NCBI GenBank assembly: GCA_913046365.1
Contig: CAJWRM010000005.1
Span: 20,931 to 84,930 of the forward strand
Origin: an uncultured Flavobacteriales bacterium
GTDB taxonomy: Bacteria > Bacteroidota > Bacteroidia > Flavobacteriales_D > Crocinitomicaceae
DNA: 64,000 nt
Direction: 5' to 3'
Shown here: one piece after another, positions 1-9,600 of the stretch
Layout of the letters: every line of letters starts with the position of its first letter
Position numbering within the stretch: the stretch's first letter is position 1
Program-made: the position numbers and the translations under genes
The notes under the pieces: generated by a model
Database searches by the model: none
Seen by the model: the letters and a program-made list of their open reading frames with translations, nothing else
What the model was told of the DNA's origin: nothing

Positions 1-1
1 T

Positions 2-2191
2 AATGAATTGACTTCCAATTATAATGTTAGAGGAGGGAATTATGATGAAAATCTTGTATACGTCAATGGATTTCTCGTTTATAGGCCTTTTTTAACACGA
101 AGTGGTCAGCAAGAAGGAATGAGCTTCATTCATTCGGCACTCGTTCAATCCGTTCGTTTTTCTGCGGGAGGTTTTGATGCCCAATATGGGGATAAATTGA
201 GCTCGGTTTTGGATATATCCTACAAAGACCCAAAAACCTTTAAATCGTCTCTAATGCTCTCTTTATTGGGAGTTGAGGCACATGCAGAGCAGAAAGTTAA
301 TGACCGGTTTAGCTATATAGCCGGAGCCCGATACAGATCAAATGGTTACTTTCTAAATTCTTTACCAACCAAAGGAGCCTATAACCCAGTTTTTATGGAT
401 GGGCAGATTGCAACAAAGACAAAACTTTCAAAAACATTAAACTTAAACACCCTACTCCACTACTCTTCGAATAATTATCGATTTAGTCCTCAAACATCTG
501 AAACAGATTTCGGAACAGCAAATGAGGCATATTCGTTTCGAATTTATTTTGACGGACAAGAACAAACGAAATTCGAAACAATGATGGGTGGTGTTTCTCT
601 AAATTGGCAACCAAGCGACAAAACAAAGTTGGATCTTTATGCTACTGCTTTTCAGACAACAGAGCGAGAATACTTTGATATACAAGGCCAATATTATATC
701 AATGAGCTGGAAACAGATCCCTCCAAAGAGGAATTTGGCGATTCTATTGCAGTGCTGGGAATAGGGACATTTTTAAATCATGCAAGAAACCGACTTGACG
801 CAACAATTATTAACATCTACCACAATGGAGAACAGGTGCTTTACAATGGTTTCATAGATCAAAAAAGAGAAAAATATAGAAATAGAACGTTAAAATGGGG
901 CTTGTCATTCCAAGCCGACGAATTTCAAGACGTTTTGAGTGAATGGAGAATGATTGATTCTGCGGGATATAGTGTGCCACAAAATAACCCAAATGAAATT
1001 GAACTTTTCGAAACTATAAAAGGTGACTTATCATTAAGCAACCAGCGTTATACAGGTTTTCTACAGCTCAATTCTATTTGGTCCAAAACGCGAAAAAATA
1101 TTTTTATCACCAGAAGCTATAAAGTTGGAGAGCATGGTGAAAAACAAAAATTATTTTTGAGTGATACAGTAAAGGAGGTTAGCTCAAAGCTTGCGCTTCG
1201 TATCGGAACGCGAGGAGGATATACGACTATCAATAATGAGCTATATCTCACACCGAGAGTTGCATTGGTTTATTACCCTAGCGCTTTCGTGGTACAAAAT
1301 GAAACAATAAAAAAACGAAACATCTCTTACCGATTATCCTCAGGAATGTATTATCAACCTCCTTTTTATAGAGAGTTTAGATACTTCGACGGAACCCTTA
1401 GAACAGATGTTCAATCACAAAAATCGGTGCATGTTGTTGCTGGTACTGATTTTTATTTCAATATGTGGCAAAGAGAGTTGCCATTCAAGTTTTCAGGTGA
1501 ATTATACTATAAATACTTGTGGGATGTCAACCCATATCAAATAGAAAACGTTCGTACTAGATATTATGCAGAAAATAACGCTGTAGCCTATGCCTATGGT
1601 TTAGATATTAACATTCACGGAGAATTTGTTAAAGGTATTGAATCATTCTTTAAAATAGGCTTACTCTCAACAAAAGAAGATATACTTGATGATCAATATA
1701 TAGAGTATTATAATCAGTCAGGAGAACGCATCATTTTTGGATTCAGCGACGACCAGGTCGTTACCGATAGTGCAATAATATATCCTGGATTCATACCCAG
1801 ACCAACAGACCAGCTTTTTAATTTTGGTGCCTTGGTTCAAGATCAAATGCCAGGCCTAGAGAGCTTCACTGTGCAGATGGGGATGCAATTTGGAACTCGA
1901 TTGCCATATGGTCCTCCAGACCCAACACGTTATAAAGATACTTTAAGAATGAAATCATACTTTAGGGTCGACCTAGGTATGTCATACGACTTCATGGGCA
2001 GAGCTTCAAAAAATTCATTCTGGAAGAAAAACTTTAGCCAAGCGCTTTTGTCTTTAGAAATATTCAACCTTCTTGGAATCAACAACGTACTATCAAAACA
2101 ATGGATTCAAGATGTGGGTGGTCGTTATTATTCTATCCCCAATTACCTCACGCAAAGAAGGTTTAATTTGAAAATGATTGTCCGATTCTAG
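2..2191 (+). CDS. TonB-dependent receptor, C-terminal part (5' end outside window)
   Basis: The frame is open to the left edge, so the true start and signal peptide lie outside. The visible 730 residues begin inside the plug domain (VRGGNYDENLVYVNG, a typical plug motif in which the receptor displays its substrate loop) and continue into a long beta-barrel with alternating aromatic and polar strands. It ends in a hydrophobic strand terminating in Phe (KMIVRF), as outer-membrane barrels do. Such receptors import siderophores, vitamins or glycans using TonB/ExbBD energy; an exbB-exbD-tonB set lies at 36337-38084. The substrate cannot be told from sequence, and no SusD partner follows. The stop codon overlaps by 4 bp the end of the convergent regulator gene. 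Family assignment is firm; ligand unknown. Confidence 0.85.
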   Translation, partial: NELTSNYNVRGGNYDENLVYVNGFLVYRPFLTRSGQQEGMSFIHSALVQSVRFSAGGFDAQYGDKLSSVLDISYKDPKTFKSSLMLSLLGVEAHAEQKVNDRFSYIAGARYRSNGYFLNSLPTKGAYNPVFMDGQIATKTKLSKTLNLNTLLHYSSNNYRFSPQTSETDFGTANEAYSFRIYFDGQEQTKFETMMGGVSLNWQPSDKTKLDLYATAFQTTEREYFDIQGQYYINELETDPSKEEFGDSIAVLGIGTFLNHARNRLDATIINIYHNGEQVLYNGFIDQKREKYRNRTLKWGLSFQADEFQDVLSEWRMIDSAGYSVPQNNPNEIELFETIKGDLSLSNQRYTGFLQLNSIWSKTRKNIFITRSYKVGEHGEKQKLFLSDTVKEVSSKLALRIGTRGGYTTINNELYLTPRVALVYYPSAFVVQNETIKKRNISYRLSSGMYYQPPFYREFRYFDGTLRTDVQSQKSVHVVAGTDFYFNMWQRELPFKFSGELYYKYLWDVNPYQIENVRTRYYAENNAVAYAYGLDINIHGEFVKGIESFFKIGLLSTKEDILDDQYIEYYNQSGERIIFGFSDDQVVTDSAIIYPGFIPRPTDQLFNFGALVQDQMPGLESFTVQMGMQFGTRLPYGPPDPTRYKDTLRMKSYFRVDLGMSYDFMGRASKNSFWKKNFSQALLSLEIFNLLGINNVLSKQWIQDVGGRYYSIPNYLTQRRFNLKMIVRF

Positions 2192-2865
2192 CTATTATTT
2201 GGAGAAAATAAAAAGCGATTTGGAGAAACAATATTCATTTTAACAGCATACATAACAATACCAGCAGTATTTTTAACCCCCAGTTTCGACATTATATTTT
2301 TACGATGTGTATTTACGGTATGGTTACTCAAAAATAGGAGATCGGCAATTTTTCCATTGGTATTGCCCTCCGCTACTAACTTAATAATTTCATTTTCTCT
2401 TTCGCTCAAAACAACAGCCTCGCAGGTGAAGGATTCAAAATCCAAATCATTAACATCAATCTCTGCCTTTTGAATCGTTTCAAGAATCTGTCCACAGAAA
2501 AATTTATTTCCTTTACTTGTTTCAATAACGGCATTTACAATTTCCGACAACTCACAATCCTTTTTAACATAGCTCTTCACCCCTATCCGAAGCGCATCCA
2601 CGAGTATTTGTGCATTTTGTTCAGGAGTAATGGCAATAAAACTGAGGTCTGTTTTAAGCTTTTGAATTTTTGAAATTATATCAATGGTAAAACCATCAGC
2701 GGTAAAATCTAAAATGACTATTGAAGGGTTAAATGACATGATTTGCTCAAAAAGCTCTTCGTTGTTCGTAGCTTCACCGACAATCGGCAAACCCGTTTGT
2801 ATAGATACGATCGAGCGCAAACCAGCACGCACCAAATCATTACTATCAGCAAGAACAATCCCCAT
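2188..2865 (-). CDS. NarL/FixJ-type response regulator, LuxR-like DNA-binding
   Basis: A 225-residue two-domain regulator when started at the Met of MGIVLADSNDLVRAGL; an ATG 24 bases upstream (2889) is possible but adds residues before the normal first strand. The receiver domain covers about 1-120, with the phospho-acceptor Asp53 (IVILDF), the Thr of IAIT and the Lys of SYVKKD. The usual pair of acidic residues is Asp-Ser here instead of Asp-Asp. The C-terminal helix-turn-helix (about 155-215) shows LSEREN, IADLLFLSNHTVNTHRKNI and SKLGVKN, classic for LuxR-type domains. No histidine kinase is adjacent, so it is an orphan within the window. It probably controls transcription on phosphorylation; targets are unknown. 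Confidence 0.85.
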   Translation of the reverse strand: MGIVLADSNDLVRAGLRSIVSIQTGLPIVGEATNNEELFEQIMSFNPSIVILDFTADGFTIDIISKIQKLKTDLSFIAITPEQNAQILVDALRIGVKSYVKKDCELSEIVNAVIETSKGNKFFCGQILETIQKAEIDVNDLDFESFTCEAVVLSERENEIIKLVAEGNTNGKIADLLFLSNHTVNTHRKNIMSKLGVKNTAGIVMYAVKMNIVSPNRFLFSPNNS

Positions 2866-3036
2866 ATTATTTAGAATAAGTCTAAACAAAAATAGACATA
2901 TTCAATGAAATATTGTTCGAATCGCATATTATTATGGATGATCGTTCATTGAAACGTATATATAGTAAGGTTGTTTCAGAAAATAAAGTTCAGTAAATGT
3001 TATGCAAATTAATAATAGATATCATTACTTTTGACT

Positions 3037-4011
3037 ATGATTCGGACTGAAATAGGAATTGACCTTAACAAAGCAAAGCTTCTTTTAGACTCGTCAGATA
3101 TCATATCGATTCCAACAGAAACAGTCTATGGACTTGCGGCGAATGGAAAGGACCCCATGGCGATTTCGAAAATTTATACTGCAAAAAAAAGACCCTTGTC
3201 GAATCCGCTTATACTTCATTATAAAGACGCATCGTCAGCATTTCAAGATATCACCAAAATCCCAAAAGAGGCCAAAGTTCTTGCCGAAAATTTTTGGCCT
3301 GGACCATTGACGATGCTTCTTCCTAAAAGCGAGAGCATACCTGATGCGGTGACTTCTGGGAAATCTCATGTTGCCATTAGAGTGCCCGGGCATGAATTAT
3401 GTCTTTCACTACTAAATACACTTGATTATCCTATTGCAGCGCCAAGTGCAAACCTTTACGGAAGAATTAGCCCAACTTCACCATTTCATGTTTATGAACA
3501 GCTCAATTCAAGAATTCCATATATTTTGGATGGAGGCATTTGCGAAAAAGGTATAGAATCAACAATAATAGGTTTCGAAAACGATAATCTATTCATATAT
3601 CGACTTGGTAGTATTTCAATCGAGGCTATTGAAACCTGCATTCAAAAAAAAGTTCATGTAAAAGACAAAGTAGAGGACAACCAAGCACCCCTAGCAAGCG
3701 GAATGGTTAAACATCACTATGCTCCATATACAGCAATGTTTAATATAGTAGAAAAAAATAAGGAGAAGGATCTTTCTAATTGCGGATTTATTGGCTTTGA
3801 TACCCTTCACCCTGATTTCCCTAGTGAAAATCAATTTTTGCTAAGTGAAACTGGTAATATAGATGCCGCAGCAAAAGAGCTTTATCGATCCTTTCATGTG
3901 ATGGACGCAAATAGGTTCAAATCAATTTATATTGAATTCATGCCCGAAAGTGGAATTGGCAAAGCCATAAATGACAGAATAAACAGAGCAATCCAAAAAT
4001 ATTCGGCATAA
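3037..4011 (+). CDS. tsaC: L-threonylcarbamoyladenylate synthase (TsaC/Sua5 family)
   Basis: It makes threonylcarbamoyl-AMP from threonine, bicarbonate and ATP, the first step of t6A modification of ANN-decoding tRNAs in the cytoplasm. The N-terminal YrdC domain (about 8-195) shows IPTETVYGLAANG, the KRPLSNPLI nucleotide-binding loop, VAIRVPGH and the PSAN motif. After a linker rich in Gly-Met-Val-Lys-His-His, a C-terminal Sua5 domain (about 225-320) makes this the long 324-residue Sua5 form rather than short TsaC. I chose the ATG at 3037 because the TTG two codons upstream overlaps a promoter-like box. The gene stands alone, divergent from the response regulator and ending at a shared hairpin terminator. 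Confidence 0.9.
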   Translation: MIRTEIGIDLNKAKLLLDSSDIISIPTETVYGLAANGKDPMAISKIYTAKKRPLSNPLILHYKDASSAFQDITKIPKEAKVLAENFWPGPLTMLLPKSESIPDAVTSGKSHVAIRVPGHELCLSLLNTLDYPIAAPSANLYGRISPTSPFHVYEQLNSRIPYILDGGICEKGIESTIIGFENDNLFIYRLGSISIEAIETCIQKKVHVKDKVEDNQAPLASGMVKHHYAPYTAMFNIVEKNKEKDLSNCGFIGFDTLHPDFPSENQFLLSETGNIDAAAKELYRSFHVMDANRFKSIYIEFMPESGIGKAINDRINRAIQKYSA

Positions 4012-4013
4012 AA

Positions 4014-4037
4014 AAAGCCCTTTCTTCAAAGGGCTTT
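4014..4037 (-). terminator. Intrinsic terminator between convergent tsaC and rpmE2
   Basis: A perfect 10-bp stem (AAAGCCCTTT / AAAGGGCTTT) with a 4-base loop lies directly after the tsaC stop codon. Read on the minus strand it is followed by a T run, so it best terminates rpmE2. On the plus strand it can also stop tsaC transcripts, though the T tract there is only the end of the stem. Confidence 0.75.
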
Positions 4038-4056
4038 CAGAATATTTTAAAATTAT

Positions 4057-4311
4057 TTATTTCATATGTCTGCCATGACGATTCTTGAACTTATCAATTC
4101 TACCAGCCGTATCGACAAACTGAGCAACACCTGTAAAGAACGGGTGAGACTTGTGAGAAATATCAAGCTTAACTAGAGGGTAATCATTACCATCCTCCCA
4201 TTTAATTGTCTCCTTTGTTGGAGCACATGAAGGGCATAAAAATGCATAATCATTAGACATGTCTTTAAAAACAACAAGTCTGTAATCATCTGGATGTATC
4301 TCTTTTTTCAT
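4057..4311 (-). CDS. rpmE2: 50S ribosomal protein L31 type B
   Basis: An 84-residue ribosomal protein of the large subunit, beginning [21 protein letters not shown], the standard start of type-B L31. The core [21 protein letters not shown] matches the family. The frame extends 22 codons upstream to an ATG at 4377, but a promoter-like pair (TTTG at 4365-4368, TATTTTTG at 4335-4342) lies inside that extension, supporting the start at 4311. Oddly for a type-B protein it has a CPSC pair (FLCPSCAP), reminiscent of half of the zinc site of type-A L31. Its 3' end faces tsaC across a terminator. Confidence 0.92.
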   Translation of the reverse strand: MKKEIHPDDYRLVVFKDMSNDYAFLCPSCAPTKETIKWEDGNDYPLVKLDISHKSHPFFTGVAQFVDTAGRIDKFKNRHGRHMK

Positions 4312-4334
4312 AATAGATTGTTCAAAATGGATTG

Positions 4335-4368
4335 CAAAAATAGGAATTTCTTTTTTAATAACATCAAA
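4335..4368 (-). promoter_or_regulatory. Promoter of rpmE2 (Bacteroidota type)
   Basis: On the minus strand TTTG (4368-4365) is followed after 22 bases by TATTTTTG (4342-4335), matching the -33 TTTG and -7 TAnnTTTG elements of Bacteroidota, with a spacer slightly longer than ideal. The likely transcript would start roughly 20 bases before the ATG at 4311. Confidence 0.5.
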
Positions 4369-4456
4369 ACTTTTCATTAAATATTAGATAACTAGTTTGA
4401 ACATAGCTAAGGTGATAAGTCTTTTTGGTCAGCTCATAAAGTATTCTTTCAATCCT

Positions 4457-4464
4457 TATTTTTG
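4457..4464 (+). promoter_or_regulatory. Candidate -7 box before the LpxD-like gene
   Basis: TATTTTTG fits TAnnTTTG and ends 13 bases before the ATG at 4478. I see no well-spaced TTTG -33 element, so support is partial. Confidence 0.35.
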
Positions 4465-4477
4465 AAAAAAGCAACAA

Positions 4478-5395
4478 ATGAGATTTACTTCTCCAAAATA
4501 CATTGAAGAAATAGCAGCAGAGCTAAAGAAAGATTTTCAAGGTCCTGACAAACATATAGTCACAGGATTAAGTGAGATAAATCAAGTAGAAAAAGGTGAC
4601 CTGATCTTTGTGGACCATCAAAAATATTACGAAAAAGCACTTGCTTCAAAGGCTAATACCATCATTATAAATAAGCAAATTGAATCACCTGCAGGAAAGG
4701 CACTTATCTTATCGGAAAATCCCTTTGATGACTACAACAAGTTATGTAATATCTTCTTCCCAAAAACTGTATTAGGTTCAAATCAAAACCAAAAAATAGC
4801 TTCAAGTGCAATCATTGCAAAAAATGTCTCACTCGGTAACAATATTAAAATTGGTTCACATACAAGAATCCTTCCTGGGGCAGTAATCATGGATAATGTG
4901 GATATAAAAGACAATGTTATTATAGGCCCAAATGCAGTCATTGGACATAACGCATTTTACTACAATACCAAAAACAGGAGGCACACACGTATGAATACTA
5001 TAGGAGGAGTAAAAATTGAAAGTCACGTTGAAATTGGAGCCGCATCCACGATTGATGCCGGTGTATCGTCTTATACGACCATTGGTGAAGGAACCAAAAT
5101 TGACAACCTTGTTCAAATTGGACACGATACTGTGATTGGTATAAATTGTATTATCGCATCAGGAACCGGAATTGCTGGCTGCGTTACGATAAAAAATAAT
5201 GTTTCCATATGGGGACAAGTAGGATGTGCAAGCAAAGTTACCATTCACGATAATGTTGTCGTATTGGCACAATCAGGAATCTCAAAAGACCTTGAGGAAG
5301 GTAAAATATACTTCGGAACACCTTGTGTAGAGGCAAAACAGAAATTCAGGGAATTAGCAGCATTACGAAACCTGCCAAAGCCATTCAAAAAATAA
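4478..5395 (+). CDS. LpxD-like left-handed beta-helix acyltransferase
   Basis: A 305-residue protein. Residues 1-100 resemble the uridine-binding N-terminal domain of LpxD (ITGLSEINQVEKGDLIFVDH is close to the LpxD pattern), and residues 105-270 are hexapeptide repeats ([IV]-G-x4) of a left-handed beta helix, ending in a C-terminal helix. LpxD adds the N-linked acyl chain in lipid A synthesis. His216 in NLVQIGHD corresponds to the usual helix histidine, but the loop that reads GSDGFGF in standard LpxD is GHNAFYYNTK here. Bacteroidota often carry such a second LpxD-like gene, so the exact acceptor is uncertain. It is spaced 2 bases from the phosphatase gene, suggesting co-transcription. Confidence 0.75.
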   Translation: MRFTSPKYIEEIAAELKKDFQGPDKHIVTGLSEINQVEKGDLIFVDHQKYYEKALASKANTIIINKQIESPAGKALILSENPFDDYNKLCNIFFPKTVLGSNQNQKIASSAIIAKNVSLGNNIKIGSHTRILPGAVIMDNVDIKDNVIIGPNAVIGHNAFYYNTKNRRHTRMNTIGGVKIESHVEIGAASTIDAGVSSYTTIGEGTKIDNLVQIGHDTVIGINCIIASGTGIAGCVTIKNNVSIWGQVGCASKVTIHDNVVVLAQSGISKDLEEGKIYFGTPCVEAKQKFRELAALRNLPKPFKK

Positions 5396-5397
5396 TC

Positions 5398-6618
5398 ATG
5401 TATACAACAAGGGAGCAAGATTTAGTATACCAAAATGAGGTTAAAGAGATCAAGCTATTGTCTTTGTTGGAAATCACGAATGCAATCAACGAAAATGCAC
5501 CAGTAAAGCATTTGATGAAGATATTCACATTCATCCTTAAAGAGCAGCTAGGGTTTTCAAAATTCGTGTTGCTCATGAACCAAAAAGAATGGGAAAATCC
5601 TGTAAAAATTGGCTTTAAAGGAAAAATTGACTTGAAAGCAATTGATAAAGAGTTTAGTCGATTCAAGGAAATTACCATTATTGAGTCCTCAAAATCTAGA
5701 ATTCTACATCAATTTCAGGTAATTATCCCAGTATTCCACTCTGAAAAGCCACTTGCATTTTTATTGCTTTCCAGTAATCTTGATAGTGAGAATGAAACAA
5801 GCTATTTTTCATTCGTACAGACACTGACAAATATTATTGCGGTTGCTGTTGAAAATAAAAGACTCGGGGAACAAAATGTCATCAAAGAAAGAATATCAAA
5901 AGAATTAGAGGTGGCCTCTGAAATGCAGAAGCTATTGTTTCCCTCTGAGCTACCTTCGAACAAAAAAATGGACATTTCGGCAAAATACATCCCAAGACAT
6001 GCTATTGGTGGCGATTACTATGACTTTATACCGCTTGGAGATGATGAGTATATTATATGTATTGCGGATGTTTCAGGGAAAGGAATCAGCGCAGCATTAT
6101 TAATGGCAAATTTTCAGGCTACCATTAGAACACTTTTTAAATACCAAAGATTTGAGATGCACTTTCTGATAGAAGAGCTCAATAAAAAAGTAATGAGAAG
6201 CGCCAAAGGAGAAAAATTCATTACATTTTTCATAGCCCATTATAATGCGCACACAAGACAAATGAAATACGTGAATGCAGGACACAATCACCCTTTTATA
6301 TTACATGGGAGAAAAATATTTATGCTTGATAAGGGCTGTATCGGACTTGGTATGCTCGACGAAATACCGAAGATAAATATCGGAAGGATTGAGCTAAGTC
6401 CTAACTCAACATTTGTGCTTTATACAGATGGTTTAATTGAGCTCGAAAATAATGAAGGAAAACTATTTGGTGTAAACCAACTCATAAAGGCAGCGCAGTC
6501 ATATGCTCCATTAAAAATGGAGGATATGAATAATATTATATTTTCAAAGCTAGACGATTGGAGAGGAGACCTAAGTTTTGTCGATGATACTGCAATCTTT
6601 AGCTGTAAATTCTTCTAG
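5398..6618 (+). CDS. SpoIIE/RsbU-type PP2C serine phosphatase with GAF-like sensor region
   Basis: A 406-residue cytoplasmic protein with no membrane segment. Residues about 20-175 look like a GAF-type sensory domain, followed by a short helix (ISKELEVASEMQKLLFP) common before this catalytic domain. Residues about 190-406 are the PPM/SpoIIE phosphatase: GGDYYDFIPL and IADVSGKGISAALLMA carry metal-binding Asp residues, then YVNAGHNHPF, LYTDGLIE and DDTAIF. Such enzymes dephosphorylate anti-sigma antagonists with a STAS fold; a STAS protein is encoded at 40826. I chose the ATG at 5398 since earlier in-frame starts lie inside lpxD. The 3' end abuts the convergent porU2 without a gap. Confidence 0.88.
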   Translation: MYTTREQDLVYQNEVKEIKLLSLLEITNAINENAPVKHLMKIFTFILKEQLGFSKFVLLMNQKEWENPVKIGFKGKIDLKAIDKEFSRFKEITIIESSKSRILHQFQVIIPVFHSEKPLAFLLLSSNLDSENETSYFSFVQTLTNIIAVAVENKRLGEQNVIKERISKELEVASEMQKLLFPSELPSNKKMDISAKYIPRHAIGGDYYDFIPLGDDEYIICIADVSGKGISAALLMANFQATIRTLFKYQRFEMHFLIEELNKKVMRSAKGEKFITFFIAHYNAHTRQMKYVNAGHNHPFILHGRKIFMLDKGCIGLGMLDEIPKINIGRIELSPNSTFVLYTDGLIELENNEGKLFGVNQLIKAAQSYAPLKMEDMNNIIFSKLDDWRGDLSFVDDTAIFSCKFF

Positions 6619-9600
6619 CTAGCGAATAATATACATCTTTCCTAAGCCATTGTGAAAATATTGGTTGGCGTCTGTATCTAAGATGCTGATGTCTTTTCCA
6701 TCTATTTTAGCTTTGACACGATAAAGGTAAACTCCATTTGCTAATAAATCTCCAAATTGATCTCTTCCATCCCACGCAAATTCAGTTATATTTCGTCCAA
6801 TCTGAATAGGACCTATTTCACCTTCAGATATTTCTCTTACAACGCGACCGCTAATGGTCATTATCTGAATTAAAAGGTCATCCGGAACGCGGTCACCTGT
6901 GAGCGTAAAAACAAACCTCGTTTGGGTCGAAAATGGATTTGGATAATTCATGAGCTGCGAAATCCGTGATTCATGCACAACGTCAAAATCAATTTGATAC
7001 TCAAAATCACCGGATTCATTGCCAGACTTATCTGAACCCTGAACAAGAAGTGTATATATCCCTGACTTATCAAAATAAGCAGGATAGCTAATTTTAAACT
7101 TGTTTTGATTACCATCACCAGGAACCCAGTTCATCACAATGTTTCCTGCCGCATCTACGAATGGAATTCGTAAAGTAACACCATCAGGATCGGTAATAAA
7201 TATGCCAAATAAAGAGGTATCTGCGTCAGAATCCAAAAGCAAATATGGGTTCTCATCATTTAACGAAATATTTATCTCAGAAGTTGGCGCTACGATATCT
7301 TTATTCAAAATATGAATCCCATTGAAGGTAACATCTAAAATTGGATTAATATCCTCCGAAACCACTGTAAAAGGATATTGAAGCACATTGTTGAGATGAG
7401 ACTGTTCCGGCTGATCTGTGAGCGTTAAGTTTAAGTCCACATATGGGTTCACCTCCATGCAGAAGAAATTTGAGCCTACTAAATTTGTAGTCTCAAAAGT
7501 AATCGTATCGGACAAGAGAGCTCCAATTCTCAAGGAGTCAGTTCTCTCATAAGGGATGAAATGTTTTTCCTGATTTTCATCTAAAATAAAATATGAAACC
7601 AATAAAGAATCCATAGAGACATCGCTAATATTTGCAACGTCTATGGAAAATGAACCCTGCTGTCCTTCCTGTAAGGTGTCTGAAGGTGCCCAAAGAAAAT
7701 TACCATTTCCGACTATGGCTGCTTCTGGAATTGGATCATATAAAACATGCCAAAAATCCATTTGCGCAGGTGTTTGGTTGATAGGGTCTTTATATTTACT
7801 GAGCAGCTTTATTTTTGGATTCAATCCCACATCGATTATACTCTGCAGATTAATTATAGAATCATGTTGCGTAAATAATGTATCAATTGAACTTTGGTAA
7901 TTTCCCAATTCATCTAAGAGCTGTATTTCTAAATAAGTTGTATCTGCCGTATTGGACTCCAATGGGTTTTGTTTCCAATGAATAGATTCCCATTCTTTTA
8001 CAGGACCAATTACAGGTGAAGACTCAAATCCAAGAACCTCTGCACCGGAAATTAATGTATCCAAATAAATATCCTCATTGTTCTGAGAAAAAATTTCCAC
8101 AACAAAATTAGGATCTCCTTTTCGAGTCAAAAAGATAAATGGACGATTTGGCCTTCCGGGAACAATACTATCAGAACCCATATCCGAAAAAGTATTATAC
8201 AAATCCGGACTCAATGCGTTCCATAGATCATAGCGTGTTGTCATCGGAGTATAAATCAGCACATAATTACCAATTGGAATTTCATTTTCAATAAAATTTT
8301 TAAATGCATTTAGCTCAGTAGCATTGGTCTGATTAAATGTGAAATATTTCATTACACGGTTCTCACATGCTCCATTATCATTATTGTTGCCAAAATCATT
8401 TCCTGGATTCGAAACTGAACCATTTGCATTAACATAGCGTGTGCCCCACGCTTCAAGAGTTGCTTTATCGACTACAGCGACGTGAAATTTCGGAGTGGTA
8501 GTGCAAATATTATAATCTTGTTGAATGCTATTTAAATACCAAGCATTGTCATAATGCCCCGGTGATTGAGAAGTGGATTTACAAAGGCAAGAAATATCTG
8601 CTTCAATAGGTGTAAATTCTCTATATTGGTTCGCGGGATTTAGTTCAACACCATTGAATGAATTAGACACAAATTGTCCATATACATCTTGACCCCAACC
8701 TCTTTTGTTTGTAATGTACTGAAATGACCTTTGCTTCCAGATAAGCTCAGTATCTTCGAGAGCCACACGCCAAAAATATACTATGCTGTCCTGCAGCTGC
8801 AATGGAGCAGGGATTCCACTTGATTTATAAATCCAATCTGAGGGATTTACGGTAAGTAAACCTCCTTCCACACTCAAATTGTGCGTTCTAGCAAATTGAC
8901 TATTAAAACTTGGTGTTGTATCCAATTCAAAACGATAGGTATTAAAGTCTGCGAGTGCATCAATAGTCGAAGCCTTTATACTAATTGAATCTATTGGAAC
9001 CACAGCGAAATTTTCAGGCCATACTGGCTCCACTCCATCTACATTTATGAGAAAATTTTTAACGACCTGGTTGTTTATCAATTCATCATACTGCTCATCA
9101 ATAAAGTCAGGGCGATCAACCTTTACAGTGAACTTATTAATCCCAATTCCTTGGCTCGGTTGAAATGGCAACTTAAATTTCATGACATTTTCATAGTTCA
9201 ATCCGGGAATATTAAAAACATAGTTCGAATCAATATTTGAATTAGGGAAATTTCGATTAATGGTAAGATCAAACGTATCTATGATTGCCCTTCCAAGATT
9301 ACGAATTTTAACATTGACCTCAATTGAATCCGTTGCCAAGGAAATGTCCTCAGGGCCAAAAGAAACACGAGAATCCGTAAGTTCAATTTCCGGAAGTTCG
9401 TGCCAGTTCAAGCGAATCATAGGATCACCATGAAGTGTCATTTGCATGAAAGTTGTCTCATAGATCAAATTTGAGCTTTCATCTAGAACCGAATCAATTG
9501 TTGCCTTTATATGTTCACCAATTGTTCCTCCATAATTATGGCGAGAAAACTGATTATAAAACTGATTTGAATAGGATTGCAATGCGCCCGTAAAGCCATA

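Noticed and set aside
4312..4377. Longer start for ribosomal protein L31
   Set aside because: The added 22 residues are not found in the family, and a promoter-like pair lies inside them.
5323..5397. Earlier start of the SpoIIE-type phosphatase
   Set aside because: It overlaps the LpxD-like gene by 73 bases and adds no domain; the ATG at 5398 follows the stop directly.
7643..7900. Plus-strand frame inside porU2
   Set aside because: Shadow of a gene with strong domain support on the other strand.
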